A DNA stretch of 35,402 nt from CAYQDR01 sp964416315 (lineage in GTDB: Bacteria; Methylomirabilota; Methylomirabilia; Rokubacteriales; DASRDR01): positions 1 through 35,402 of the forward strand of contig CAYQDR010000039.1 in assembly GCA_964416315.1 (NCBI GenBank), given 5' to 3'. Shown here one piece after another: positions 26,028 through 34,307 of this stretch (within the stretch, counting starts at the first letter, position 1; every line of letters starts with the position of its first letter). Both the position numbers and the translations under genes were made by a program. The notes below the pieces were generated by a model that worked only from the letters and a program-made list of their open reading frames with translations, had not been told where the DNA came from and ran no database searches.

Positions 26028-29000
26028 GTGGCTCCCGCTTGGCGCTCGACGCGCACCGGCAAGGTGAACGAGAACGTCGAGCCCTTCCCCGGGCTCGACT
26101 CGACCCAGATGCGCCCCCCGTGCAGCTCGACGATCCGCTTGGCGATCGCCAGGCCGAGGCCTGTGCCACCCTTCTTCCGAGTCGTCGAGCTATCGGCCTG
26201 CTGGAACTCCTCGAAGATCCGCTCCTGGTCGGCCTCCGAGATCCCGGGACCCGTGTCGGCGACGGAGACCCGGAACGCGCCGTCGGCTGCCGCCACCTCG
26301 ACCCTGACCTCGCCGGCCTCGGTGAACTTGATCGCGTTCCCGACGAGATTCAGGAGCACCTGGCTGATCCGCCGCGCGTCGCCCTTGCCGGGTGGCAGGT
26401 CGGGCAGCACCGTCGCCGCCAGGCCGAGCTTCTTCTCCGACGCCAGAGCCTCCACGGCCGTCACGACCGAGTGGACGATCTCATGCATCGAGTACTCGCC
26501 CAGGGACAGCGTGAGCTGGCCGGCCTCGATCTTGGAGAGGTCGAGGACGTCGTTGATCAGGCTAAGGAGGTGGAGCCCGTTCTTCCGCGCGCGCTCGAGA
26601 CCGTCTCGGATGGCCTCGGGGACCTCCCCGAGAATGTTGTCCAGGGTGAGCTCGATATACCCCAGGACGGCGTTCAGCGGGGTCCGTAGCTCGTGGCTCA
26701 TGTTGGCCAGGAACTGCGACTTGTGCCGACTCGCGATCTCGAGCTGGTGCCCCTTCTCCCCGAGCTCGCGATAGAGCCGCGCGTTCTGGATCGCCAGAGC
26801 CGACTGCGTCGCGAAGGTCTGGAGGAGGTTCACGACCCCCGGTGAAAAGTTTCCCGCCTCGCGTCGCAAAACCACCAACCCGCCCAAGATGCGCTGCTCG
26901 AGGAGGAGCGGCACGGCAAGTAGGGATCGATAGCCAAGCCGCACCAGGATGGGCCGGAGCCGTGTGACAGCGTACTCCCGCTCATCCGTGACATCGGTTA
27001 TCTGCACCGGCGCGCGTGCCGCTGCGGCCTGTCCGGTCGCGCCCTCGCCCAGACGAATCGGCGCTGCGCGAAGCACCTTGACGAACTCGTCTTCTACCTG
27101 GTAGGTAGCCCGGAGGTCAAACTCTCGGGTGGCCTCGTCGTACTCGTAGATGCCGCCAGCGCGGGTCGCGGAAAGCTGGACCGCGCGGGTGACAATGGTG
27201 GACAGCACCGTCGGCAGGTCCAGGGTGGAGCTGACCGCCCGGCTGACTTCCCCCAGCGCCTTCAGCTCCTCGACAGATCGGGCCAGCTCGCGCGTCCGTG
27301 CCTGTAGCTCCTGGAGGAGGCGGACGTTCTCGATCGCGATCACCGCCTGGTCGGCGAAGGTCGTCACCAGCTCGATCTGCTTGTCGGTGAATGGCTGGAC
27401 TCTACTCCTTAACATTCCGAACACCCCAATGAGGACCCCCTCCCTGAGCATGGGGACAGCCAAGACCGTCCGGAACTGCCCGACCCTTTGCGCCTCGTGG
27501 AGTGTGTATTCAGGGTCCGCTAGGGCGTCAGGGATGTGCACCGTCCGGCGCTCAAGGGCAGCCCTCCCTACGCCAGAGCCTGGCCCAGGGCGGATCTCGG
27601 TTCGCTGCCAGAAGTCTCTGAACTCAAGCGAGCCACCATAGAACGCCGCCGTCCGCAAAACCTCGCCGTCGAACCTGTGGATGACTCCCCATTCGGCGCC
27701 GCACAGTCTCGTCGCGTTCTCAACGAGGGTGTCAAGAATCGGCTGCAGGTCGAAGGTCGAGCGGCTGATCACCTTCAGCACTTCGGCGGTGGCAGTCTGC
27801 CGCTCCAGCGCCTCCGTCAGCTCGCGGTTCCGGGTCTGTAGCTCCTGGAACAGCCGCACGTTCTCGATCGCGATCACCGCCTGGTCGGCGAAGGTCTCGA
27901 GGAGCTTGATCTGCTTGTCCGAGAAGGGCCGGACCTCCAGGCGGCGAATCAGGATCGCGCCCAGGGGAATTCCTTCGCGCAGCAACGGCGTGGCCAGGGT
28001 CGTTCGATGGCCCAGGCGCCGTTGGGAAACCCTGCCCACCGGGAACTCGGCTTCGGATACCGCCGCAAGGTCATGGATATGGACCGTTTGACGGTCGATC
28101 ACCGCTCGCCCGGTCACCGACCCGCGAGTGAGCGGGAGCGCATGAGCCGTGAGTCGTCCGTGTATAGCCACCGGTTGGAGTGCCTCGCCGTCGATGCGAT
28201 AGATCACCGCATCGGCCGCGGCACACAGCCGCGCGGCGTTCTCGGCCACCGCGTCCAGCACCGGCTGGAGGTCGGTCGGCGAGCGGCTGATCACGCGCAG
28301 GATCTCACCGGTTGCGGTCTGCTGCTCCAGGGCCTCGGTCAGGTCGCGGTTAGCCTCAGCCAGCTCTCGTGTGCGCGCCTCGACCTTCTGCTCGAGGTTC
28401 TGGTACGACTCCTCGAGCCGTGCCGCCGTCCGGTTGAACTCCTCGCCCAGCGCCTCCAGCTCGTCGCCGGTTCGGACCTCGATACGGTGCCCGAGGTCCC
28501 CGGCGCCGATCCGCGCCGCCCCGGCCTGGAGGAGACGGATCGGGGCCACCATCCGCCGGGCCAGGACGAGGCTTGCCAGGACCGAGAGCCCAAGACCCAG
28601 GGCGAAGACGACCGCGCTCCGGAGGATCGGGGCCCGCAGCGGTGCGTAGGCGTCGGCGAGCGGCCGCTCGACGAGGACGAGCCACCCGAGGGGGGCGACG
28701 GCGGCGTGGGCCGCGAGGATCTGGCCGCCCTGGAGGCCCTCGGCGACCGTGGCGACCTTCTCGCCTCCCGGCGCGGCCGGGCGCTCGGCCCGCGCGTCCC
28801 GCACCTGCGGGAGGGCGGAGAGGTTCCGGTTCTGGCGGACCAGCCGGATGTCGGGGTGGGCGAACAAGTGGCCCCGCGAGTCCACCACGTAGGCGTAGCC
28901 GTCCCGGCCGACCTGGATCTGGGCGATCGCCTGCTGGACGGCCTTGAGGCTGATCTCGGCTGTGGTGACCTCGACGGCGTATTGGCCCACGGGGACGGCG

Positions 29001-29554
29001 AGGGTCAGGTAGGGCTCGACGCCGTTCCGGAGGTACACCGGGCTCCAGTACGTCTTCCCCGACCTTGCCTCGAGGAACTTCGGCGCCTGCGAGAGGTCCT
29101 CCTGGCTCCCGACGGCGTCCAGCGCTAGCCGGGAGACGCGGAGCTGCTCCTTGCCCGACACGTCGAGGTGGCTGAGCTCGCTGATCGCTGGCATGTCGCG
29201 GAGGAGCCGGAGGAAGTCGAGCTCGCGCTGCTCGGTCAGGGCCGCGCCCAGCCCGCCCCGGAAGGCGAGCTTCCCGAGCCCGAGCTGGGCTGCCGCGGGG
29301 TCGTCGGAGGCGGCCCGCGTGGTCTCGCGCACCTTGCGCTCGGCGTCCCGGACGAACTCCTCGATCTTGGCCGCCGCGGCCGCCGCCTTCGCGCGCTCCA
29401 CCCGGACGATCGCCCGCTTGGTCTCCTGGTAGGCGAAGTACAGCTCGACCAGGCTGGAGGCCATCAGCACCCCGCCCACCAGGCCGACGAAGACGACGAC
29501 GTACTTCCGGAAGAGCCGGCCCCGCGGTGCGGCGCTCGGCGTGGGGCCGCTCAC
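26024..29554 (-). CDS. Membrane histidine kinase: dCache - HAMP - three GAF - HisKA - HATPase
   Basis: This is a 1176-residue sensor kinase. Domains in order: transmembrane helix 1 (about 18-40); periplasmic dCache-type sensor (about 45-305, with YWSPVYLRNGVEPYLTLAVPV and YAYVVDSRGHLFAHPD); helix 2 (about 312-332); HAMP (to about 385); coiled coil; three GAF domains (about 425-570, 590-745 and 760-905); HisKA with phospho-acceptor His954 in SHELRTPLN; and HATPase_c with NAIKF (about 1073), DTGPG (about 1100) and GTGLGL (about 1130). GAF1 and GAF2 are joined by near-identical linkers (ELTEALERQTAT type). The start is a GTG overlapping the preceding binding-protein gene by four bases. DNA over 26850-27700 looks less GC-extreme than the flanks, hinting at GAF shuffling. 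Ligand entry could be direct or through the co-encoded binding proteins. Confidence 0.95.
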   Translation of the reverse strand: MSGPTPSAAPRGRLFRKYVVVFVGLVGGVLMASSLVELYFAYQETKRAIVRVERAKAAAAAAKIEEFVRDAERKVRETTRAASDDPAAAQLGLGKLAFRGGLGAALTEQRELDFLRLLRDMPAISELSHLDVSGKEQLRVSRLALDAVGSQEDLSQAPKFLEARSGKTYWSPVYLRNGVEPYLTLAVPVGQYAVEVTTAEISLKAVQQAIAQIQVGRDGYAYVVDSRGHLFAHPDIRLVRQNRNLSALPQVRDARAERPAAPGGEKVATVAEGLQGGQILAAHAAVAPLGWLVLVERPLADAYAPLRAPILRSAVVFALGLGLSVLASLVLARRMVAPIRLLQAGAARIGAGDLGHRIEVRTGDELEALGEEFNRTAARLEESYQNLEQKVEARTRELAEANRDLTEALEQQTATGEILRVISRSPTDLQPVLDAVAENAARLCAAADAVIYRIDGEALQPVAIHGRLTAHALPLTRGSVTGRAVIDRQTVHIHDLAAVSEAEFPVGRVSQRRLGHRTTLATPLLREGIPLGAILIRRLEVRPFSDKQIKLLETFADQAVIAIENVRLFQELQTRNRELTEALERQTATAEVLKVISRSTFDLQPILDTLVENATRLCGAEWGVIHRFDGEVLRTAAFYGGSLEFRDFWQRTEIRPGPGSGVGRAALERRTVHIPDALADPEYTLHEAQRVGQFRTVLAVPMLREGVLIGVFGMLRSRVQPFTDKQIELVTTFADQAVIAIENVRLLQELQARTRELARSVEELKALGEVSRAVSSTLDLPTVLSTIVTRAVQLSATRAGGIYEYDEATREFDLRATYQVEDEFVKVLRAAPIRLGEGATGQAAAARAPVQITDVTDEREYAVTRLRPILVRLGYRSLLAVPLLLEQRILGGLVVLRREAGNFSPGVVNLLQTFATQSALAIQNARLYRELGEKGHQLEIASRHKSQFLANMSHELRTPLNAVLGYIELTLDNILGEVPEAIRDGLERARKNGLHLLSLINDVLDLSKIEAGQLTLSLGEYSMHEIVHSVVTAVEALASEKKLGLAATVLPDLPPGKGDARRISQVLLNLVGNAIKFTEAGEVRVEVAAADGAFRVSVADTGPGISEADQERIFEEFQQADSSTTRKKGGTGLGLAIAKRIVELHGGRIWVESSPGKGSTFSFTLPVRVERQAGAT

Positions 29555-30525
29555 CGCCGGAACGTCTCCGCGCGGAGCATGATCTTTCGTGGCACCGTGA
29601 CGCCGAGCAGGTCGGCGGTCTTGAGGTTCACGGCCAGCTCGATACGGTCGGCGCCCTCGACCGGCACGTCGGACGGCCGCGCGCCGCGCAGGATCTTCGC
29701 CACCAGCCCGGCTGCCTGGACCCCCTGGGCGTAGTAGTCAGGACCGTAGGACACCAGCCCGCCGTGGCCGACCCAGAGCGCCGTGGTGAACACGGCCGGG
29801 ACGCGGGACTTGAGCGACGCCTCCAGGATCGCCACCGGGATGTCGAGGGCGGCGATCTCCGGAGCGAGCAGCGCATCGCCCGGCCGGAGCTCGCGCAGGG
29901 CCAGAGTTAGCTCCTGGGCGTTCAGCACCGCCCGCGGCACGAGCTCCACGTTCACGCGTGGCGCGGCATCGCGCGCCCTCACGATCATCTTGTTGGCGGT
30001 CAGGTCGCTCCCGTAGTGGATCAGCCAGACCCGCCGGATGCTCGGGACCAGCGTCTTCAGGATCTCGAGCCGCTTCGCCGCCAGCTCGGTCTGGAGGCTC
30101 GAGATGCCGGTCACGTTCGCCTCCGGCTCGGCGAGGTTCTTCACGAGACCCGACGCGACGGGGTCACCCACGAGCGTGAACACGATCGGGACGCTCTTGG
30201 TGGCGTCCTTCGCGGCCTGGGTCGGGCCGTCCTGGCTCGTCACGATCAGGTCGACGCCGGCCTTCACCAGGGCGGCCGCCGCCGCCGGGGTGGCCTGGGC
30301 ATCCCCTTCGGTGAAGCGGATGTCGAAGCTGACGTCCCGCCCTTCCGCGAGGCCCAGCTCCCGGAGCCCGGCCTTGAGCCCCTCGACGGTCGGGTGGGTC
30401 GCCGCAAACGCCTCGTTGAGGACCCCGATGCGGTACGGCCGGCGGGCCGGCTGCGCCTCGGCCGCGAGCGGGCCGATCAGGAGCAGCGCGGCCAGGACGA
30501 GCCGCACTCGCCTCTCCCCCATCAC
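29551..30525 (-). CDS. ABC_sub_bind periplasmic binding protein 1
   Basis: This 324-residue PF04392 protein has a signal peptide (VRLVLAALLLIGPLAAEAQ), then YRIGVLNEAFAATHPTVEGLKAGLRELG, the hinge segment VPIVFTLVGDPVASGLVKNLAEPEANVTG, and the family C terminus ADRIELAVNLKTADLLGVTVPRKIMLRAE. It differs clearly from binding protein 2 at 23535-24506, so the two probably bind different ligands. Start and stop overlap both neighbours by four bases (GTGA at 30522-30525 with the TRAP-type protein and at 29551-29554 with the kinase). That packing places it in one translation-coupled unit with the kinase, and I infer that it is a receptor accessory. A second start, ATG at 30520-30522, is possible. 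Confidence 0.92.
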   Translation of the reverse strand: MMGERRVRLVLAALLLIGPLAAEAQPARRPYRIGVLNEAFAATHPTVEGLKAGLRELGLAEGRDVSFDIRFTEGDAQATPAAAAALVKAGVDLIVTSQDGPTQAAKDATKSVPIVFTLVGDPVASGLVKNLAEPEANVTGISSLQTELAAKRLEILKTLVPSIRRVWLIHYGSDLTANKMIVRARDAAPRVNVELVPRAVLNAQELTLALRELRPGDALLAPEIAALDIPVAILEASLKSRVPAVFTTALWVGHGGLVSYGPDYYAQGVQAAGLVAKILRGARPSDVPVEGADRIELAVNLKTADLLGVTVPRKIMLRAETFRR

Positions 30526-31619
30526 AGCGCGACGAACTGGTGGTACGCGCCTTCCGAGACATGCCGCCAGCCGGCGATCTGCGCCTGGAACTTGGTGAAG
30601 GAGGCGTACACCTTCTTCGCCATGGGGGTCTTCTCGGACTCCTCCCTGAGGACCTCGGCCGCCAGCTTCTTGAGGTCTCGCAGCACCGGCGCCGGGAATT
30701 GGAGAACCTCGACCTTGCCCTTGAACTCGGTCTTGACCTTCTCGAGGGCGATGGCGTTCTTCGTCTCGAATTCTGTGAGCCCGTACACCTGAGTCGCCGC
30801 GGCGGCATGGTCGAGGGTCCGCCGCAAGTCGACCGGGAGCGCCTCGTACGCCTTTCGGTTGAATCCGAACTCGAGCGTGGTGCCGGGCTCGTGCCAGCCG
30901 GGGTAGTAGTAGTACCGCGCGGTGTTGTGGAGGCCGAGCTTCAGGTCATCGTGTGGGCACACCCATTCGCTCGCGTCGATCACGCCCCGCTCAAGGGCGG
31001 CGTAGATCTCGGCGGCCGGGGTGAGGACCGCCGTGCCGCCCGCCTTGGCGACGACCTTGCCGCCGAGGCCCGCAATGCGCATCTTGACCCCCTTGTAGTC
31101 GCTGATCGCGTTGATCTTCTTCCTGAACCATCCGCCCATCTGGGGGGCCACCGCCGGGCCGGGGCGCGGCACGAGGTCGAACGGCGCGTACGCCTCCTCC
31201 CACAGCTTGAGCCCGTCGCTCTGGTAGAACCAGGCTGCCATGCCCGCGGGGTTCATGCCGAACGGGACGGTCATGAACCACTCGAGCGCAGGGTCCTTCC
31301 CCGCCCAAGCCCAATAGGACGACACGGCCATGAAGGCCTCGATGGTGCCCTGCGAGGCGGCGTCGAAGCAGGCGAAGGGCGGCATGATCTGGCCGCCCGG
31401 GAAGACCTCGATCCGGAACCGCCCGCCGCTCATCTCGTCGACGACCTTCGCCAGCCGCTGGGCTCCGCCCTGGTGAAAGTCAAGCGCCGGGGTCCAGGCC
31501 GTAGACATTCGCCACCGGAACTTCGGCTGGGCGATGACGCTCGGGGCGTCGACGACGGTCGCCGCGCCGGCGGCGGCCACCAGACCGCCCGCCTTGACGA
31601 TGAACCTACGTCGCTCCAT
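30522..31619 (-). CDS. TRAP-type (DctP) solute-binding protein with Tat signal
   Basis: This 365-residue DctP-family binding protein starts MERRRFIVKAGGLVAAAGAA, a twin-arginine-type signal ahead of an AQ cleavage region. The mature part has FRWRMSTAWTPALDFHQGGAQRLAKVVDEMSGGRFRIEVFPGGQI and GVKMRIAGLGGKVVAKAGGTAV, the segment that carries the carboxylate-binding Arg. VIDASEWVCPHDDLKLGLH resembles binding proteins for 2-oxo acids or similar carboxylates (TakP type). A GAGGAGGAGG ribosome site sits about eight bases before the ATG at 31619. It is the first gene of the sensor operon and overlaps the next by GTGA. No DctQ or DctM gene adjoins it; the DctQM pair at 33021-34798 has its own DctP. 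Confidence 0.92.
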   Translation of the reverse strand: MERRRFIVKAGGLVAAAGAATVVDAPSVIAQPKFRWRMSTAWTPALDFHQGGAQRLAKVVDEMSGGRFRIEVFPGGQIMPPFACFDAASQGTIEAFMAVSSYWAWAGKDPALEWFMTVPFGMNPAGMAAWFYQSDGLKLWEEAYAPFDLVPRPGPAVAPQMGGWFRKKINAISDYKGVKMRIAGLGGKVVAKAGGTAVLTPAAEIYAALERGVIDASEWVCPHDDLKLGLHNTARYYYYPGWHEPGTTLEFGFNRKAYEALPVDLRRTLDHAAAATQVYGLTEFETKNAIALEKVKTEFKGKVEVLQFPAPVLRDLKKLAAEVLREESEKTPMAKKVYASFTKFQAQIAGWRHVSEGAYHQFVAL

Positions 31620-31639
31620 GGGGCTGTCCTCCTCCTCAC

Positions 31640-31771
31640 GTCGGCACATGACATAGCCGCGCGGCATTCTCTGGCCGGCGCGCCGAGCACCGGCTGGAGG
31701 GTGTCGGGGGAGGTCGCGATGGCGCGCTCGCGCGTGGCGCGCCCGCGCTCGAGAGCCTCGGCAAGCTCTTG
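31640..31771 (-). pseudogene. Remnant of a histidine-kinase GAF linker upstream of the sensor operon
   Basis: The minus strand translates to ELAEALERGRATRERAIATS and then PDTLQPVLGAPARECRAAM. This lines up with the kinase's GAF-start linker ELTEALEQQTATGEILRVISRS followed by PTDLQPVLDAVAENAARLC. The match also holds at DNA level: the plus strand shares GCACCGGCTGGAGG and AGCCGCGCGGC blocks with the kinase around 28220-28275. The frame is broken on both sides, with no GAF body, so it is a decayed or recombined fragment. It now forms part of the leader of the TRAP-type gene at 31619. Positions are approximate. Confidence 0.6.
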
Positions 31772-31885
31772 GCAGAGACAGGCTGTCGCGCGTCCGGGAC
31801 GCGTGCGCTTTCGGGAGGGGGGGACCCGGGCTCTGCGCGAGTCCGCCATGCGGCCTGGCCTCCGAGACGCGCGGTCGGTCGGGCG

Positions 31886-32581
31886 CTATTCTACCTCACC
31901 CGGCGGCCGCGTTCTCGGTGTCCCCCTACCCGGAAAGGCGAGACGCTCGAGACCATCGACCAGCCGCGCTGCGAACGCGCGTAGCTCCTCGATCGAGACC
32001 GGCACCAGCATCCCCTCGGGCAGGCGATCGAGGCGCACTTGCGTGATCGCCCACGCCAACTGAGCCGGCGTCAGCCCCGGGTCCTTCCGCCTGGCGGCGT
32101 CAAGCGCGTCGAGCGCGCGATACCCGGCCCTCTCCAGGAACAACAGGTCGACAAGGTCGCGCAGTTCGCTGCGGCCGAGGATGGTGCAGATCTTGTTGAC
32201 CAGGATCTCCTGCGGAGGATCGAGCCACATCCCGGCGACTTCCACGGGTGGAGACGCCGTGCGCGGGCTCGCGTCCCAGACCAGATCGACCCGCACCGTG
32301 TCACCCTCGCGTCCGGTGAGCAGGACGCGCCGGAACGCCGGGGCGTCCGTCAGGATCTCGACCCGCCCACCCACGGCGCCCGCAACCGCGGGAAGTGATG
32401 CGACAGCGGCCTGGAACGCCACTTCCTCAGGCGTGAAGAGGTCGAGGTCGATGGACCTTCGGTGACCGAGGTGGATGCCCAGTGCGCCGCCACCGCCAAG
32501 ATAGAACCCGCGGACGGAAGCGAAAAACCTCCGAAGGAACCCCTGCTCGAACGGCGTCAGCGGGCTACGGGAGGTACCCAT
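31886..32581 (-). CDS. AbiEii/AbiGii-type nucleotidyltransferase
   Basis: This 231-residue protein of the nucleotidyltransferase fold carries the family signature GGGGALGIHLGHRRSIDLDLF (G-rich turn and DxD metal site, about 29-49). Its C-terminal half contains VNKICTILGRSELRDLVDLLFLE, the conserved Lys and RD..DL region of AbiEii toxins. Members of the family modify tRNA ends or other nucleotide targets, often as the toxin of a type IV toxin-antitoxin or abortive-infection pair. The start (ATG, 32579-32581) overlaps the partner gene by 17 bases. A housekeeping relative cannot be excluded, since many chromosomal copies are uncharacterised. Confidence 0.82.
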   Translation of the reverse strand: MGTSRSPLTPFEQGFLRRFFASVRGFYLGGGGALGIHLGHRRSIDLDLFTPEEVAFQAAVASLPAVAGAVGGRVEILTDAPAFRRVLLTGREGDTVRVDLVWDASPRTASPPVEVAGMWLDPPQEILVNKICTILGRSELRDLVDLLFLERAGYRALDALDAARRKDPGLTPAQLAWAITQVRLDRLPEGMLVPVSIEELRAFAARLVDGLERLAFPGRGTPRTRPPGEVE

Positions 32582-32870
32582 GGCGACGCCAGGCCTGGAG
32601 CAGGTAATCCCAGAACGCGCGACGCCGGCCGAGACGGGGAGCGAGATCGTGATAGCGGGCCGCCACGCGGTCCACCGGGAGAAAGAGCCAGACTTGATCG
32701 TCCCGCGCCTCGCGCATCAGCTTGGCGGCAAGATCGATCCAGCGAGGATGCGTTTCATCACTCAGGATCCCGCGCAGCTCCCCGACCGAGAGGTCCTCGT
32801 CCCACAGAAACCACGGCCGTGTCTCCGGGTTGTCCAGATCCGTGCCGAGCCGCCGCGGCGCCTGGCTCAT
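32565..32870 (-). CDS. Small partner protein of the AbiEii-type gene (antitoxin candidate)
   Basis: This 101-residue acidic/aromatic protein reads TRPWFLWDEDLSVGELRGIL, then AAKLMREARDDQVWLFLPVDRVAARYHDLAPRLGRRRAFWDYLLQAW. This small family is often found directly before AbiEii-type genes in environmental bacteria; I recall the FLWD...L.R.L...W....LMREAR..DVW pattern but no proven function. It lacks an obvious DNA-binding helix-turn-helix. The two genes overlap by 17 bases, so they are coexpressed. Confidence 0.7.
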   Translation of the reverse strand: MSQAPRRLGTDLDNPETRPWFLWDEDLSVGELRGILSDETHPRWIDLAAKLMREARDDQVWLFLPVDRVAARYHDLAPRLGRRRAFWDYLLQAWRRHGYLP

Positions 32871-33020
32871 GGTGCCTGCTAGGATACCTCACGCCTCGGC
32901 CGGGTCGTGCCACCTCTGCGCGGGCCACACGGTGTCCGCTACGGGATCGGCAGGGCGAGGCTGTCGCGCTCCTGGGTCTGACGAGCCCGGCGCGGCCCGC
33001 AGGCACGCCGGGTCGCCCGC
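32871..33020. other. Gene-free spacer
   Basis: This spacer lies between the AbiEii partner start and the dctM stop. I see no gene, convincing promoter, terminator or copy of the inverted-repeat element. The TRAP genes and the AbiEii pair may therefore be one transcript or may have an unrecognised promoter here. Confidence 0.4.
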
Positions 33021-34307
33021 TCACTTCACGAAGCCGAAGACGCGGGGGAGGAAGAGGACGGTCTCGGGGACGAACACCACGACGAAGAGCACGAGCACGA
33101 TCGCCACGAGGAAGGGCAGCAGTGGGCGGACCAGGCGTTCCATCGGGAGCCCGCTGATCGCCATGCCGAGGAAGAGGCAGAGGCCGACGGGCGGCGTCAC
33201 GTGCCCGATCGCGGAGGCGATGACGCACACCATCCCGAAGTGGATCGGGTGGATGCCGAGCGCCTGCGCCCCCGGCAGCAGCACCGGGACCGTGACGAGG
33301 ATGATCTCGGACGGGGTGAGGAACGTGCCGAGGAAGACGTACAGGACGCTGACGAACGTGAGAAAGAGCCACCACGTCGGCGCGAACGTCCCGATGGCCT
33401 CGGCGACGCGGAACGGGAACTTCGAGTACGTCAGCACCCAGCCGAACGCCCCGACGAGCCCGATGATGAGCCCGATGACGCCCGTGAGCCGCGCCGAGTC
33501 GGCGAAGATCCCGGGGAGCTCCCGCCACGCGAGCTCCCGGTAGTAGAGCGGGGGCACGACGAGGGCGTAGACGACCGCGACCGCGGCGGCCTCGGTCGGC
33601 GTGAACCAGCCCAGCACGATCCCGCCCATGATGATCACCGGGATCATGAGCCCCGGCAGGGCGTCCCGCACGGCGACGAGAAACTGGGCGAGGGTGGGCG
33701 GCGGCTCCTTCGGGTAGTTGCGCCGGCGCGCGATGAGGAACGTGGGCACGGCCATGCCGACGGCGATCAGGAACCCAGGGATGTACCCGCCGGCGAAGAT
33801 CGCGGCCACCGACTCGTCGGCCATCCACGCGTAGATCACGGCGATGATGGACGGCGGAATGATCGGGGCCAGGACCGCGGTGCAGATCGTGAGCACGGTC
33901 GCGAAGTCCCGGTCGTACCCTTTGCGGACCATCTGGGGGATGAGGAACGTCCCGAGCGCCGAGACGTCGGCCACGGCGGAGCCCGAGATGCCGCCGAAGA
34001 ACAGGCTGTCCACGATGTTCACGTAGGCGAGGCCCCCGCGGAAGCGGCCGACCAGCGCCGTCGCGAGGTCGATCACGGCCCGCGCGACCCCGCTCCGGGC
34101 GGCGATGTTGCCCGCGAGGATGAAGAGCGGCGCCGCCAGGATCAGGAAGGAGTCGGAGAGCAGTCCGACGAAGCGGGTCGGGATGATGATCGGCTTGAGG
34201 GTCGGGAAGATCGTCGCCGCGGCGAGCGTGCCGACGCCGAGCGCGATGCCGATCGGCGTCCCGAGGAGGACGAAGACGACGAAGACGATCAGGAGGGTCT
34301 CGGCCAT
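33021..34307 (-). CDS. dctM: TRAP transporter large permease (DctM)
   Basis: This 428-residue membrane protein is of the DctM family, the 12-helix transport subunit driven by a sodium or proton gradient. Family segments include AAPLFILAGNIAARSG, FGGISGSAVADVSALGTFLIPQM, LAPIIPPSIIAVIYAW and the C-terminal GHVTPPVGLCLFLGMAIS. Length is normal. The ATG at 34307 lies 19 bases inside the dctQ gene, the usual overlap. It works with DctQ and with the DctP protein cut by the right edge. Confidence 0.95.
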   Translation of the reverse strand: MAETLLIVFVVFVLLGTPIGIALGVGTLAAATIFPTLKPIIIPTRFVGLLSDSFLILAAPLFILAGNIAARSGVARAVIDLATALVGRFRGGLAYVNIVDSLFFGGISGSAVADVSALGTFLIPQMVRKGYDRDFATVLTICTAVLAPIIPPSIIAVIYAWMADESVAAIFAGGYIPGFLIAVGMAVPTFLIARRRNYPKEPPPTLAQFLVAVRDALPGLMIPVIIMGGIVLGWFTPTEAAAVAVVYALVVPPLYYRELAWRELPGIFADSARLTGVIGLIIGLVGAFGWVLTYSKFPFRVAEAIGTFAPTWWLFLTFVSVLYVFLGTFLTPSEIILVTVPVLLPGAQALGIHPIHFGMVCVIASAIGHVTPPVGLCLFLGMAISGLPMERLVRPLLPFLVAIVLVLFVVVFVPETVLFLPRVFGFVK

